A stretch of DNA of 64,000 bases from Undaria pinnatifida (GCA_012845835.1 JABAKD010000025.1:9057779-9121778), one strand, 5' to 3'; positions 22,351-35,207 are shown, numbered from the stretch's first letter. The notes: generated from the letters alone by a model not told the origin. Numbers and translations: made by a program.

Positions 22351-25300
22351 ATTCAGCAACCCGTTCGATCAATCAGATCATGAGCCAGAGTTGCCCCCCG
22401 GCAACGCAGTGCTCGACGAACAAGTGTACCTGTGGCTGGAAGGTATCTAAGAGGTTCCGTTGGAGGACGCGTCGGTGCAGATACCTGCTTGTAATATATA
22501 GACTATAGACTAGTCTAGTCTATATGTATATCGACCACACAAGAGCAAGCAAAGAAAGCAGGCGACCGAAGGTGAGCCTTACATCGTATTGATTTCGGAA
22601 ACTTTTGCCGCCGACCTTGCCTTTTAGGCATATAATCCAGTTTGTATTTGCCGATTGAGTGGAAATTGTCGTGTGGGGCCGCGCCACCTTCACCTTGGGG
22701 GGATTGGCGGCCTTTTCTTGTACCTGGTCTTCGGCGTGGGGGGTCCGGAGCTTTGGCAATATTTCTCTGTAAGGCCGAACTGCAAGACATATCTTGTCGA
22801 GGAGCCGTTAAGTTGTTCCCAATTGATGCCCTCTTGGGTGACAATTTGGTGACGACAAAACTATGTCTTACGCCAACAAGGCCAACCATTTTCCGCCGTC
22901 TCGCGAAGACGGAGTGGTATCTTGTGACGGTTCGTTACTTGCATGTTGTTGAGCTTCGCCGCCAAGCCAATGCTCGCCTATCATTAAGATGGCCTCATCC
23001 CAGCAGGGGTTTCCTGTGTGTGAGGAAGAGTTTCGTCGGCCACATTGGAAGGAGCTGGTGGTATAGACTATGCGTACGTATTTGGGCTTTTGGGCTGCAT
23101 CGCATTGCCCATCATACTGATGAGAGAGATGTTCATGGCTTGTGCAAATCTTCGACGTTGGGGTATAGACTTAACCGAGGAGGAGGAACGAGTTATGTTG
23201 TGTTTCGGTAAAACCGAGTTAATCCTCTCGAGGTGGCCAGGGATCAGCGCCGGCTGGGCACACCAAACTGGTTGATTCGTAGGGCACGCCTACCTTTTGA
23301 TTAGTCTATGTACATTGCTTTTTTTATGTTCTGCTCAAGTGTAGACTATCTAGGCGAGCCTTGTCGAGTGGAGATGGGGTTCATATCCCAGTCACACCTC
23401 CTTAACCCCTTTATAGCCCCCAAAATCCCTCCTCATTCTAACTTCAAGTAATTATGTTACCAAAAGGGTTTATTAAAAGGCGTTGCTGGTCACCCCTTCT
23501 GATATCTGGGACCTTTTAAAAAGGGGTTTGCTCATGGATAACGCTACGGTATGGGTGTAGAGAACTCATCCCATGGTAGTGGTAGCAGTTGTTGAACTGA
23601 AGGTTTGTGACTGGTTGAGATACTCAAGTGTGGAACTATCGGCTAGCGTGATAATTTCACAGGTGGATGCAAGTATGGTTTAGGACTTCGTGGCTAGCGC
23701 ATAGAACTGCTGATTGATTGGGTTGCGCGAACGAACGTCTTTGAAGCTACATGTATGTTTTGGGCGATGATGATGATGATGATGCTGATTATGGTGATAT
23801 TGAGCTCGTCATGTTAGGAGCGCAAAAACTTCTTTGAATCTGCTGCACCCTCGGGTGGGTTGACTCTGAGTGATGTATAATATGGTTTTGTTTCTCGGCG
23901 GTTCAGATTCGCCTGAGCCAAGTGACCACCGAAATTATGCGCCTTCGCCTGTTCTTTTTTTTTCTTTTTTTTCGGGATAATCACGGAGACATCACACTTC
24001 TTTGTTGCGTTGCCGCACGAACACGGTATAGAACTATATGCATATGTGCATGATACGCCAAGCGACGATAGAGGGGTTGAGTTCGGGTGTCACTGGTAAG
24101 AGAAAGTGGGGTCACTCCCGCGAGTGTTTCAAGTTTTGCAATGTTAAGCCTTTGCGCACTTTGGGTTTTTTAGCGGTTTGCGCCGCCGATACTGAGGTAT
24201 TTGATACGCTGCTCGAACAATCTAGTTTCATGACCGTGCTCGAGCAACGTGATTGTCCACGCGCGCGGATGACCTGTCGCTGGTGAAAATGACGGTGCTA
24301 TGCTACGACAACCCCGGCTTTTCAGGCATTCGGGATATTTTCCAAAGAGTTTGCTTATGGCAAAGGCTACGATTGGGGGGGGTGTTACTTGGCTTCTCGC
24401 CTTTTTGGCGGCTCAGAGCCGCTGGCGCCGGGTGTCGACCGGCTTTCTTTGGCCCGTCACAAGGCTTGTTTTGTTTTCGGCTTTGGGATGTTCACTTAAA
24501 AACACGCGTATTTTGTTGCGCTGCCCATCAAGAACGACAAGACGAAATACGTTTTTAGCACCGGACAACTCGCGACTTCGTGAAACGCGGGGTGCCCCCA
24601 CTTCCGTAGGCATGGCCTCAAGTGGGATGGGTTGTATTGCGTGGTTCAACGAGTAATGGCGTTAGCTACGTAGTACCAGACGGGCGAAACTTCCTAATTA
24701 GTTGAGCATGCTGAACCATCCCATAAGGATATACCTGGTGATATTGAAGAAGGTATATCCGTTACGCTCTGTACCCCAAGTCGGTGATATATATAAATAG
24801 TAGAAATAAACACAGGCATCAACCCTACGAAACCCGTATTGCCAGGTCTCTCATGCGAACCCATTATGATTGCCAACTCCTCAAACATGCAATGCATGCA
24901 ATTGCTGTCCCACTTCAGAGAAACACACCGCAAAACCTCGAGTACAGGTGTATTCGTAGGTATTCGTACTTGGCGCCTTCACCCTGATGCTGAGGATAGG
25001 AATACATTATTTGGTAGGCAGCAATGATCGACAAGCATAAACCGATGCAGATGACGTAAATTCGCCCGTTCATCGTAAACCCGCGCAGCCGTGACCCAAC
25101 GGTGTCACGGTCTCTATTTTCACCTACCTATACACATGTGCACAGAACCTCGCTAGTCTGCGTTTAAATAAACGAAGAACAGTTTTCATCCACGGCATTC
25201 CCCAACGAATCTTATTCCATCTGAATTTTTTACTTCGTTTCTGTAACACACACTGCGACTTCTTGGTTGAAATAATTGTCGAGTGTGTTCCAATTATATC

Positions 25301-26136
25301 GCGCTTCTGTTCAGTGCAATCCGTTATCATGCGTGCTTGCCAGACGCTACACGCGAGGAGTCCACACAGTACTGAAGATGTTTGTTTCTTACGCAATTCG
25401 CGGCTAAATGCCGGCCGCTCCCGAGGTACCGACCTTATAGCCTCCTCGACCAACCGAAGAGCTTGCTACAGAACTCAGAATGGTATCAGACAGGCCCCAG
25501 GCATCAGCTGGGCAACACTACTATAGTGATCACTAGTTCACATCGACTTCAAATGGAGGGAAAGGAGAAAAATGTGATCCCAAAGAAAAAACCTCCCACC
25601 ATGTGTACTCTACGAATTGGCGTCACATGTACCGCCTAAGGGGAGTAAATCAAACCCATTCAAACGGTCGCGTGTCTGAAACGCCCCACCGAATTCAGCT
25701 AGATATTAAGTGCGCGGCCATACGATCCCACAAAGCAAACGGCAATTGCTATGATAACAGGAGTTTAACTGAGGAATTTTGTCAGCACTTACTGCTCTCT
25801 GACGTCCGATAGAATTGACACCCTCGTCTCAGCAGCCGGATTAAATAACCCCAATCTGGGTTGGATATCGCCAGCGACAATACACACCACGGGTATCGCC
25901 CAGCGACGACGGCTACGGTACGGCGGGTTACCCTATATACACTACCCGACGTAGGTCACTACACTGAACGGCTCTGTACCTCGCCCGAAAATTGTGTACA
26001 TAAAACATACAACTCCAGGCTTCTCTCGATGTTGACAACCAAGAGCACCAAAACATAAAAGTATGTCTCACGAATCAAAAGGCTGGGCACTAACGCGAGA
26101 AGCCCCGAGCGCGTCTGAAAAATGAAACGAAAATCG
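22351..26136. other. Intergenic, no gene recognised
   Basis: Many short ORFs occur without recognisable domains. A palindrome-rich stretch (tagactatagactagtctagtcta, 22498-22525) recurs in similar form elsewhere. A (gat)n microsatellite is near 23768-23785. Sequence at 24100-24135 carries an R3-like tcactcccgcgagtg motif without clear termini. Confidence 0.4.
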
Positions 26137-27950
26137 TTATCTCCCAACACGAGCACCAGGGCGGGGGCACCAACCTTCTACAATGCTTTCAAGCGAAAAT
26201 TGACTCAGTTCGTCAAACGAATCTTCGTCGTACGGGGACCAGTCGAGCTCGTCAACTGACTCGGTTAACTCATTGCTAAGGGAAGATGACAGTCGCTCCA
26301 ATGACGGAGGCCACACCATCGCTGAGGTTTGGTCAAGAAGCCGAAAGTCCAGCCGCAGCTGTTTCAGGGATACCGGCCAATTTACTTTATCGAGAGGTTG
26401 ATCAAATCTCTCCCTGAATTCTAGCAACTTCAAGCATCTGGGCCAAACAACTTCTTGGATGGGTTGGTTAAAACAAATCCCGAACGCAAGGGATCGCAAC
26501 GTGCTGGGCCACTCCACCTTTTCGATAGATTGGTTAAAATTGTCCCCGAACTGCAGTGATCGCAACGTGCTTGGCCACTTGGTCTTCTCCACGGGTCGAT
26601 CAAAATGTTTCCCAAACAGCAGTAACTGCAAACGGCTCGGCCACTGCACTGCCTCGATTGGCTGGTTAAACTCTTCTCCGAACGTTATCGACAGCAAGCA
26701 TGTCGACCACGCCACGTTCTCGATAGGCTGATTAAAACAGTAGCCAAACGAAAGTGTTTCCAACGCGACCGGCCACGCAACTTCCTCGATAAGCTGGTTG
26801 GTACACAACGATCCGATCGAAAGTGATCGCAGAGAAGCAGGCCATGCCAAACGGGTGATCGGTTGGTCGAATTCATCCCCGAAGGCCAGTCTGTTCAAGG
26901 AGGCCGGCCACACGACATCGGCGATCGTTTGGTTGAAAAACGCCCCAAAGGACAGCTGCAGCAACGAGGCGGGCCATACAACATCGATGACGGGTTGGTT
27001 GAAACAGTCTCCCAACCACAACCGGTTTAGGGACGGCGGCCACACAACCTTAGTGAGAGGCTGGTCGAAGTTGAATTCGAAAGCTAGTCGCAGCAATGAA
27101 ACGGGCCAAGCCACATCAGCGATTGGTTGGTTAAAGTGTTCCCCGAACGACAGCTCCAGCAAAGAAGAGGGCCATGTCACACCGGTGATGGGCTGGTTGA
27201 AATACTCCCCAAAGGACAGCTGCACCAGGCACGTGGGCCACACAACGTCAGCAATCGGCTGGTTAAACCACCCTTCCAGGCTCAGATGCCTTAAAGTAAC
27301 TGGCCAGGAAAACGACAGGATAGGTCGATTGAAGGCTGCTCCGATGGTCAGTCGTTCCAGATAACGAGGCAATGCCTCCAAATCAACAACCTCGTCCCGT
27401 AGGCAGCCAACCGACAAGTTCCGAAGCGCCAACGGCCATGCTACGCTCCGCAGATTCTGCCTCGTATCGATCGCGAGGTCCTTCGCGGCAAGGATGTTAT
27501 GCATGGCCTCAAAATAGCTCCTAGGAGAGGGCACCAGTGGTATACCAGGCCGCGACATGTCGTCCCAACGAGATAAATTGGTCGCGTCCGGGTCCACCTG
27601 TCCGCAGCAAATGGGATTTAGCTGCATCCACCGTACCTCCCCGAGGAGTGCCGACTGCGAAATCAAAGGCACGAGCATGCCTGACGGCATTACCCACTTG
27701 ACGCCGGCCGCTCGAAGAGCAGGAAGTTGCCGCGCTCCAGGAGCCTTGAACGACTCACCCTGAGGGATATCGTCACCCCAGAGGCTTAGGGGCATGTGAT
27801 AGTCGACGGTAACCCGCACAGTACGCACACCTCGACAGGCCACGCAAACCTCAAAAGAAGCTAGTTGCAACTCCAGCGTGCTTATGTACCACTTTCCTTC
27901 AGAAGCCTGGCCGAGGGCGACCCTGAGGACGTGAAGCAGACGATCAGTTC
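26137..27950 (-). CDS. FNIP/WP-repeat LRR protein, paralog B, open reading frame intact
   Basis: This is the only uninterrupted member. After the conserved N-terminal domain (about 150 residues: STLELQLASFEVC, MPLSLWGDD, ALRAAGVKWVMPSG, SQSALLGEVRWMQL) come about 18 tandem 22-residue units, such as FNQPIADVVWPTCLVQLSFG, then an acidic tail (ELDWSPYDEDSFDELSQF) and the stop at 26137. Repeats have Trp-Pro where classic FNIP repeats have Leu-Pro. Homology to the paralogs stops at a pyrimidine-rich CAG (27953-27951), so a 5' exon is likely. Alternatively, the frame continues to a GTG at 28005 with a hydrophobic leader-like HENILASGVACIFSLFAG, but no in-frame ATG is visible. The function is unknown; LRR solenoids usually bind protein ligands. 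A 235-bp MITE ends at 28032, just upstream. Confidence 0.82.
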
Positions 27951-28031
27951 CTGCAAATAGAGAGAAAATGCAAGCAACACCAGAAGCGAGTATGTTTTCA
28001 TGCACGATATGAAGGCGTTTCGTGGAAGAGC

Positions 28032-28266
28032 CATCCCACGGTAGGGTTGCAGTATGAAGTCTCCGAGCTCCTCACGTGAGGAACTCAATATCTCACCCGA
28101 AAAATGACTTCAAAGGCATTCGTTCGCACAACCCGACCAGGCTTCTATGAGTCCTAAAGGAATATGTACTCGGGAAATTACTTCATTGACCGGCAGTTCC
28201 TCACATGAGGAACTCAATCGCCCAGGAACCTTTTGGCGCAAAAACTGCAACCCCTACCGTGGGATG
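28032..28266. mobile_element. MITE R4 (copy a), CATCCC terminal repeats
   Basis: The element starts CATCCCACGGTAGGG and ends with the reverse complement CCCTACCGTGGGATG, giving 15-bp perfect terminal inverted repeats, with actgcaac/gttgcagt just inside. Two internal gttcctcacatgaggaactc-type palindromes are present (about 28070 and 28200). Similar elements are at 29104-29359 and, truncated and inverted, at 56630-56753. No coding capacity. Confidence 0.85.
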
Positions 28267-29103
28267 AATCGGAAGCGTTTTCCGAAAGACGCGTGAGTTT
28301 CTCGATAGCGCAATAAGCGGTGAATGTACCGCATAGACTTCGCCAATCACGGGGTATTTTAATCATGTCGGGCGTCGAGTGCAAGCTGTTGTATGGTTGT
28401 CCAGAAGTAATTATGTCGTATGTCGCAACGGGGGAACATATTTTTCATTTGCGAATCACGGCTACAACCGAAACCGTCTTGAGAAAAATTGGGCATGAAC
28501 TACAGATAGGTTGCGCGACAATGACTGAAATGTACTAAATGTCACGGCAAACGCCGCAGGTCTTCCAACCAGACTCACGTGAATGAACCCAACCATCTCG
28601 ATTTGTTTTGAAGCCAACCTTTCTCGCGTTTTTTTTTCAGCAAACGTAAAATCTTTGACAAAAATCCGAAGCGCCTGGCATATAGTTTGCCGTGCACCTT
28701 CACAATGATTCTAAAGGTAGCACGTCGACACCAACTAGACGTTCCTCAATATCTTTTCGGAGACGCATTGGTCCCCCCCCTCCCTACTGATGCTAATTGC
28801 GCGATCAATATCTCGGTCGGGATCATACATGTTGCACAGGCGTTTTGGGTTGCAAATGCGTGCTGCACGGGGGCCTGAACTGGCCCAGCAGACAAGAAAA
28901 ACAATTGCAAATGGGATAGGAATGCGGGCATATATACATGAACATTCCAGCTTTTAACCCCACTTCGTTGGCAGCATCGCTCCACACAGAGTGCGGTATG
29001 TTTGGTCGCAGCTTGCTCAACGTGAAATGAAATCGGGTTTTCCATTTATGTGGCGGTATCTGGATTCATAACTGTAGGGGGAGAAACGCCTGCTGCCATA
29101 AAC
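28267..29103. other. No gene recognised
   Basis: Only short ORFs without domains are present, in the spacer between two R4 MITEs. Confidence 0.4.
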
Positions 29104-29359
29104 CATCCCACGATAGGGGTGCAGTAGATTCTAAGAAACTTCTGAGAGCTCCCGCCATGAGGTGCTCTATCAATATCAACATAATCCGAAACATGACTTC
29201 GAAGGCATTCATTCGTGCAAACCGACCGATATTTCTGTGCGCTCCTACGCTAGAAATAGTGTGCAGTAACGGATAGTCCCACGCTTGAGGAGGTCAACCG
29301 GTCAAAAACATGTTGAGAAACGCTTGGCCCAAAGAGTGCAGCCCCTACTTCCGTGCAAT
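29104..29359. mobile_element. MITE R4 (copy b)
   Basis: Starts CATCCCACGATAGGGGTGCAG and ends gtgcagcccctacttccgtgc, a diverged inverted repeat. Internal blocks (catgacttc(g/a)aaggcattc(a/g)ttcg, accgaccg/cgaccagg) match copy a in order. Confidence 0.78.
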
Positions 29360-30139
29360 GGCTTCGATCAAGCTTTCACCTCTTCCATGGTCGTTCGCGC
29401 AATCTACCACCTGCCATCTAAAATATGGAAGGCACTATATTCGCATCGCCTGTGGTAACGCCAGCTTTGGCTGAACATGCACACGGTGGCGACACACTAG
29501 GTCGGACATATCTCGCAAACGCAGAGTTTCGTGAACGCGGTGAGGCTGTGGTAATAAGCGGCGGATATTAACCGTGAAACTGCACGCTCACAAGAAAGAG
29601 AGCGGAGTTGCCATCCAGCGCCATCAAAGCTTCGATTATCACCGCGATATAACAAACAATTTATGGTAAGGACTGAATGGCCTACTCGGCAGATACTTGC
29701 TCGACGTGGGGCAAAATCAGGAATTATGCTGACGTTGATGTGCTGGGCTTGGTTTGGTTTGTTTTTGAGTGCAGGGGGTGGTCGGCGTAATACTCCAGAA
29801 CAAACAAATCGTGTCCCGGGTGTCAGCGTGCGCAGCTGCTGGGCGGCTTCCGGCCGCTGTACGACAGGAATCTACAGTTGAGCTTTGGCGCAATACGGAC
29901 GCCACTACTTTTTTTTTTTTCTGTCAAGTCGTTTCTGGCATTTTCTTGTGGGCTGCAGGTGGTTCAGGGAGGAACACGTAAAGATGAGCACTGAATGAGA
30001 CGAACATGCTTGTGTGGGGAGGGGAGTGGTTTTCCATTGTTTATGGGGACAGTGACATTTCACCGAAGGGGGCAACGTAGTCAAGCGTTTACCCTATCGT
30101 ATGGTACACCCAAAGGGCTGAACATGAGCAAGCTACACC

Positions 30140-30365
30140 CTGTACAACTAGAACTAACAACTACAACTACTAGTTGTGCGCGGCCGCAACTACGCAGTAG
30201 TTGTCCCTAAACAACTAGTTGCATAGGTGTGACAAACAGTTGTTGTCTACAAACAATTAGTTGCATAGGTTTTCACCCAGTAGTTGTCTGCAGACAACTA
30301 TCTGGTAGTTGCACAAGTTTTCCAAACAGTAGTTGTCTACAGACAACTAGTTCAACTTCTCCAAA
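30140..30365. repeat. Palindromic minisatellite R5, block 1
   Basis: Imperfect units of about 50 bp built around gtagttgtctacagacaactagttgca. Each unit holds a near-perfect inverted repeat (gttgtct/agacaac), so single strands could form a series of small hairpins. The array resumes at 30680 and at 31849. Confidence 0.85.
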
Positions 30366-30679
30366 TAGTTGATGCTCCGCCGCCACACGCCGTGCTGTTT
30401 GCACACAACACACCCGCACGGCAATTGTCTCCACAAATATTAATAGTTGCTACTGCCAACATGCGAGCTACCAATAACGAACCACCAACTGAGCTGGGGG
30501 CCGGCGGAGGAGGCGGTTTGTCTGCAGCACCAGCAGAAGCAGTAACGGAACACTCGCGAAAACAGTAGAATATATGCAATCACGTGGAAGATATAAAGGC
30601 GAAGGGCAACGGTTTTCGTTTGTTGCGGCGACCGGGAGTAGCACATATTGAACCATGTATATGTTCACGTCATCCGCAG
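30366..30679. other. Interruption within the R5 minisatellite
   Basis: Contains isolated caattgtctcc and ttaatagttgc remnants of the unit, then unrelated sequence. ORFs on both strands are short and without domains. Confidence 0.4.
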
Positions 30680-30909
30680 ACAACTAATCAGACAACCAAA
30701 AGTTGTGTGCGGTCACAACTACTCAGTAGTTGTCCCGAAACAAATAGTTGCATACCGGGTAGGTCTTTTACCCAGTAATTGTCTGCAGACAACTAGACGC
30801 ACATCTTTTTCAAGCAGTAGATGTCTACGGACATCTAGCTGCCCAACTTTTCTGAACAGTAGTTGTCTACAAACAACTAGTTGTACAACTTTTTCAAACA
30901 GTAGTTGTC
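30680..30909. repeat. Palindromic minisatellite R5, block 2
   Basis: Same unit as block 1 (cagtagttgtctac.gacaactagttgc), with variants such as agatgtctacggacatctag in which both arms have changed together and the hairpin is preserved. That compensatory pattern deserves attention. Confidence 0.85.
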
Positions 30910-31848
30910 TACGAACTGGGCCAGCCAAGTAACTGCCAGAGACGTAGGCTGGCCATGCCCCGCTCCATATTACGTATTTAGGAGTGATTTTTGGAGACGA
31001 TGTTGGTCATGGATGAAAAACCGGCCTTGTAATTTTATTTTTTTCGCCTGAGAGATACGGCCGATATTACGAGCCAACGAAGTACAGAGCGCGCATAAAT
31101 TGCGTTATAAAACAAATGTACAAAGGCTGGCTTTCAGTTTGTGCGTGCACATGCGGTTCAAATACGCCGTTAAAATTTCAGATCACAATTCTGAAAATTG
31201 AGCGGGGCATCGCAGAAATGCCATTTTTTTCCGTTTTTTGTCGAAAACACTCGACTTATGGAATAGAGTTTTGGCAATATCTCTTGATGGGTGGCGGGTT
31301 GGGAAACGAAACTTATACATCGACCTTCTTCTGAAGTCTTCGGCATTGTTTCCACCAAATTTCACCTTGATCGGCAACGACGTTTATAAGAATTTAGTTT
31401 GGAAAAGTTGGTGCTTTTGAGTTGTCGCGGATATCTCGGTGAGGTCGAGTCGGAAAAAACAAAGCCTTTCCTGTAGATTTTTTATATTCGTTTTTTTGCT
31501 GCATGTGCAATGTTATATCAGGGGTAGCGCTTCCAATTTTAAAGGCCTAAATCGTAAAAGCAGTGGCGCTAGAGCTTTCGGAAACATCTTCGAAAAACAA
31601 AAGTTCGTACGTGAGCGCGGTATTCCGCCGCACAAAACGGTTGTCCAACCTGTTCAATACACACTGAAAACGAGTATATTCTCATACTCCCGGTTCATTT
31701 GGTCAAATGACCCCCGAGCAGGTGGCCACATGGTGCTGCGTACGCACGATGATTCGCCAATTACAGCGATGTATTTACTAAAATTTGCAGTAGTTCACGA
31801 GATACGACGTTAAGAACCTTTGTCCGTGTTTAGGCCGGCGGAGCTCGT
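30910..31848. mobile_element. TIR element R6 (copy a) inserted in the minisatellite
   Basis: The left end TACGAACTGGGCCAGCC and the reverse complement of the right end (CACGAGCTCCGCCGGCC) are imperfect inverted repeats. They match the cleaner pair at 38141-38866. The element splits an R5 unit: gtagttgtct lies on the left and gcagacaactag on the right. The interior has no coding domain that I recognise. No clear target duplication. Confidence 0.5.
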
Positions 31849-31990
31849 GCAGACAACTAGTTGCACAATTTTTTAAAACAGCAGTTGTCTGCAGATAACT
31901 AGTCGCACAACTTTTTCAAAAAGTAGTTGTCTACAGGCAACTAGCGGCACAGCATTTTCAAACAGTAGCTGTCTGGCAGGCAACAACGAG
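31849..31990. repeat. Palindromic minisatellite R5, block 3
   Basis: Three further units (gcagttgtctgcagataactag, gtagttgtctacaggcaactag, gtagctgtctggcaggcaac), becoming more diverged to the right. Confidence 0.8.
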
Positions 31991-32096
31991 TAGCTGTAGT
32001 TGTACAGGGGTGTGATTCGAAGAGTTGAGGGGCAGAATCCATATCCTCAGACGCTGAACCGAACACACGACGGAGTAATGGCCGAGCCAAGGCTAC

Positions 32097-32245
32097 GGTA
32101 GGGAGGATGATAATACATGTCACTACGTCCCGTTTTCGCTACCGGGTTTGAGCCACTCGCGCGAGCGACTCTTCAACTCACCGAAAAACAAGATTTAGGT
32201 AGTTTGTTTTGCACTGCGTAGCTAATCAAATAATGGATAAACAGA
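32097..32245. mobile_element. MITE R3 (copy c), left part only
   Basis: The left terminus CCAAGGCTACGGTAGGGAGG is followed by gggtttgagccactcgcgcgagcgactct and ttttgcactgcgtagcta, in R3 order. The right half is not recognisable. Confidence 0.7.
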
Positions 32246-32390
32246 AACGGCATGCACGCATGGCGTGTACGGCTTCCATTCCTGACAAAAATACACGTTT
32301 ATTGTGGGGTTTGTCGCTCCATGAGGATAGTGTGTTGGGGGTTCCACCGATGTCTTGCAGGCGAGTTTAGTGTCCGTTTTAATTGTTTAC

Positions 32391-32552
32391 TTTTTTTTTT
32401 TTTTCATCCTCCGGCGGATGGGGAAAAATAAAGCTTTAGCTCACCACACTTCCACGTATTTTCATACGCGTCGTGTGTCGATTTAACTCAGTTGCTTTCG
32501 CAGCCCAACGCTAGCTGGCGCACCCTTCGGGTCCCATGGTAGGTATAGCGTA
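32391..32552 (-). mobile_element. SINE-like retroposon R2 (copy a) with 10-bp TSD
   Basis: The inserted sequence starts with a T-run (a poly(A) tail on the minus strand), then catcctccggcggatgggg, and ends within gtaggtatagcgta. It is flanked by the perfect direct repeat AATTGTTTAC at 32381-32390 and 32553-32562. Compared with copies b and c it lacks about 130 bp at its 5' (right) end, which is the usual 5' truncation of target-primed reverse transcription. Confidence 0.88.
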
Positions 32553-32562
32553 AATTGTTTAC

Positions 32563-35207
32563 GTTTTCTACTCTCGTAGTCTGAAGTTTTTTTTCGCGAG
32601 AGTCGTGACTACAAGAGTACATAACTGGCGGCCACAGATAGGATGAAGATGGTCGTCATCGGCACAACAGCTACCTCGACGGAACATGCCTCACGAGAAC
32701 GGATGGTGTGCTGGCCAACTGCGAGGTTGAACACAAACTGCCAACCAGCGGGAACAATAGGTCAAAGGACACCATCATGCGAGAACGAATTACAAAACCG
32801 ATGGCAAAGCAGAGCGGCAAGGGACAACCAGAAGAACAGAACATAAACATAGCAGCAATGCTACAAGCACCAAGGGGTCTAAACGAGGCAAGGACAAGGG
32901 TCATCGAATAAAACTGTACCCGTTATGTGAACAGTCGTGGAGGCATGATGTCCATAAAAACTGGCGCTACAAGGGTCGGTCGTGACGTACCGCCAACAAG
33001 ACAACAAAAACGCCTCCTCCTTGCATGCCGGTCCCGCTCGCACGTCGGGGAACGGTACCAAGAGCCATGGGCCGACCGGTGGTAGCCCATCCGACGGCGG
33101 GGCGACTGCCGACGATGCTGCCGCTGCGAAGGCCCCGGCCAAGACGGTCAAGGGCAAGGGCAAAGCAGCGACGGTCGGTGGCCTTGGCGGCGGAAGCAGC
33201 TGCTGTTGTGACAATGCCTCTGGCAGCTATGAGTACGGTTCCAGCGGCGGCGGCGATGGTTCCATCAGCGGCGGCGGCAGCAGCAGCGGAGCGCTGGGTA
33301 TCGGGTCCTCCACTGGCTCAACGGCGGATAAAGTTGATGGATAGGGGGACGGGCCTCGCCCTTCTGTGCGGGCGAGGCTGATCGTAGGGCGTACAGAAGC
33401 GGTAGCATCATGCACAGCTTGTACGTATTGGGCCGAATGTCCGTTGGGGGGCTCAGATTTGAGGGGTACTGTTGATCTCTGTGTTTCCCTGTTGCGCGAC
33501 ATGTCCAGTTTCGCATTGCATAGACGTGTGTCTCAGTTGCATGCTCTGGGCATAGTGACCAAGCGTTAAATACAGTATTTTCGGGAGATTGGTAGTGGTT
33601 GTGGATGCAGGCAGGCCTTCAAAACAACCCTAAATGTCCCGTGCGCGAAAACAGCTAGGATTCAGTTGTCTGAGCTCAAAACCCGCCGGGTATTTTGACG
33701 GGTAGGGTCCGATTTCAAAACCCGCGGGTTTTGGAGCCTGCGGGAAATTGCATCGTCGAGAACCGGGTACCCCGGGGTATTCTATTTCCGGTTAATTTTG
33801 CCTACACAACATATATGGGAAACCCTTGAAATATTCAAAACCACACGCGCACGTACATCGCTACACAGAGTTGCACACGGCAACATCGTTACACGGTACC
33901 GGCTGGGCACAATGAGCCAGCAGACGGTCACGGTCGATTTCTGCAGCGAAGGTTCTACCACTGCCTCTCAGCAAACCAGTTGCCTGCGGGGGGCGAACTT
34001 GCCGGACGTCCCCGCAAAAAAGTTATCGACCGCACAAAGCTGCTGCAAGATCAACGCGGACAGCTGCAGCAGCGACAGCGAAGGCTCTTTAAGCCCTCGC
34101 TCTAACAGCAGCAGCAGTGGATCTTAATAGGGTGTCGATGGTGATGACTTCGTGGAAGAAGCACCATCGCCCACGTCAAAGGGGGGAAGCCTCGGGTGCT
34201 GGCAGTGAGATAGAGAGAAGCAGAGGTCGGTGCCGTTGGTTCGCGCCACGCTACTGGAGCCCCCACCACCAGTGTTGCTTGGCCCACAACACGAAAAATG
34301 TGATACGACCGAAAACTCAAAAATGTCTTGAAACCGGGGTTTTGTCAAAAACAGCCCCGCATTGGGTCATTTAGCGTTCTGTGCTCTATCACCGGCGCCA
34401 TGCTCCCCACTGAAGCCTTCAAATGACACACCACGGCCGTATGAACCCCACCAAGTCATTATATAGTCTGATCTGTTGTTGGTGGGCGCTTGTCTCGTTA
34501 GAAGCGGAGAAATCCGGTGCGCCGCGGCCACGAAGTGCATCGTTTGCGCGGTTGCCACGAATGCTCCTAGCAGACGCACCGCCAGTTTAGGCTTTTATCA
34601 CCGTCACTGTCGCGGTGCTAAACGTTAATGAAATCGCTTAGAATTCGCCGTGTGCTCGTGTATACAGGGAGGGAAGGTATTCTAGGGTGGTGGGATTTCT
34701 CATTCATGTCACCGACGCTGCAATCGCTGGAGACGTGCGCCGGCAAAAACAACGAATTGTGGACGAAAACACTGCGTTGTAGTATGGTAACGCAAGATCA
34801 CAGGAAAAAAAATATGTAAAAAATTGCACGTACATATGTACCGGCACCAGTCATCGCCACAGTCGTAAAAAAAGAACTTGGTCACAATATGAGAAAGAGG
34901 TAATCCAACAACCTGGAACCACATGTTCAAACTTCACTGACGCTGTCGGGTGCTTACATGTCACCGAAACTGCTGCCGCTTTGCCACACTGTAGTGAGAG
35001 AACCTAAGTTCTCATCGCGGGGTGGTGCGTCTTATTATAAGCAGTTACGACGGAGTTATCGCAGAACAGCGGAATATCGTGCACCAATATTACCGTGGTA
35101 GAGGTGGTTCCAGATCTGGGTTTTGCATAGTTTGGCCCCATATTTGTTTTTTCTGGGGGGGGGCAGAGCCACAGAGCGTTGCCACCCCAAGCGCTGCATT
35201 TTTTTCT
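32563..35207. other. Low-complexity and anonymous sequence with small Ser/Gly-rich ORFs
   Basis: Plus-strand ORFs at 32982-33344 (Gly/Ser/Ala-rich, GSSGGGDGSISGGG) and 33912-34127 (Ser-rich, starting MSQQTVTVDF) have no recognisable domain. Their composition follows ggc/agc repeats. They could be small exons, but nothing supports expression. GC-rich inverted motifs (cccgcgggttttgg) lie near 33680-33770. Confidence 0.35.

Noticed and set aside
26459-27364. Plus-strand ORFs across LRR gene B, with SPNDSSSKEEGHVTPVMGW-type repeats
   Set aside because: Antisense shadows of the 66-bp repeat unit; the minus-strand frame explains them.
30140-31990. CRISPR-like array of short palindromic repeats
   Set aside because: Units are contiguous and imperfect, without unique spacers of constant length, and the window is eukaryotic.
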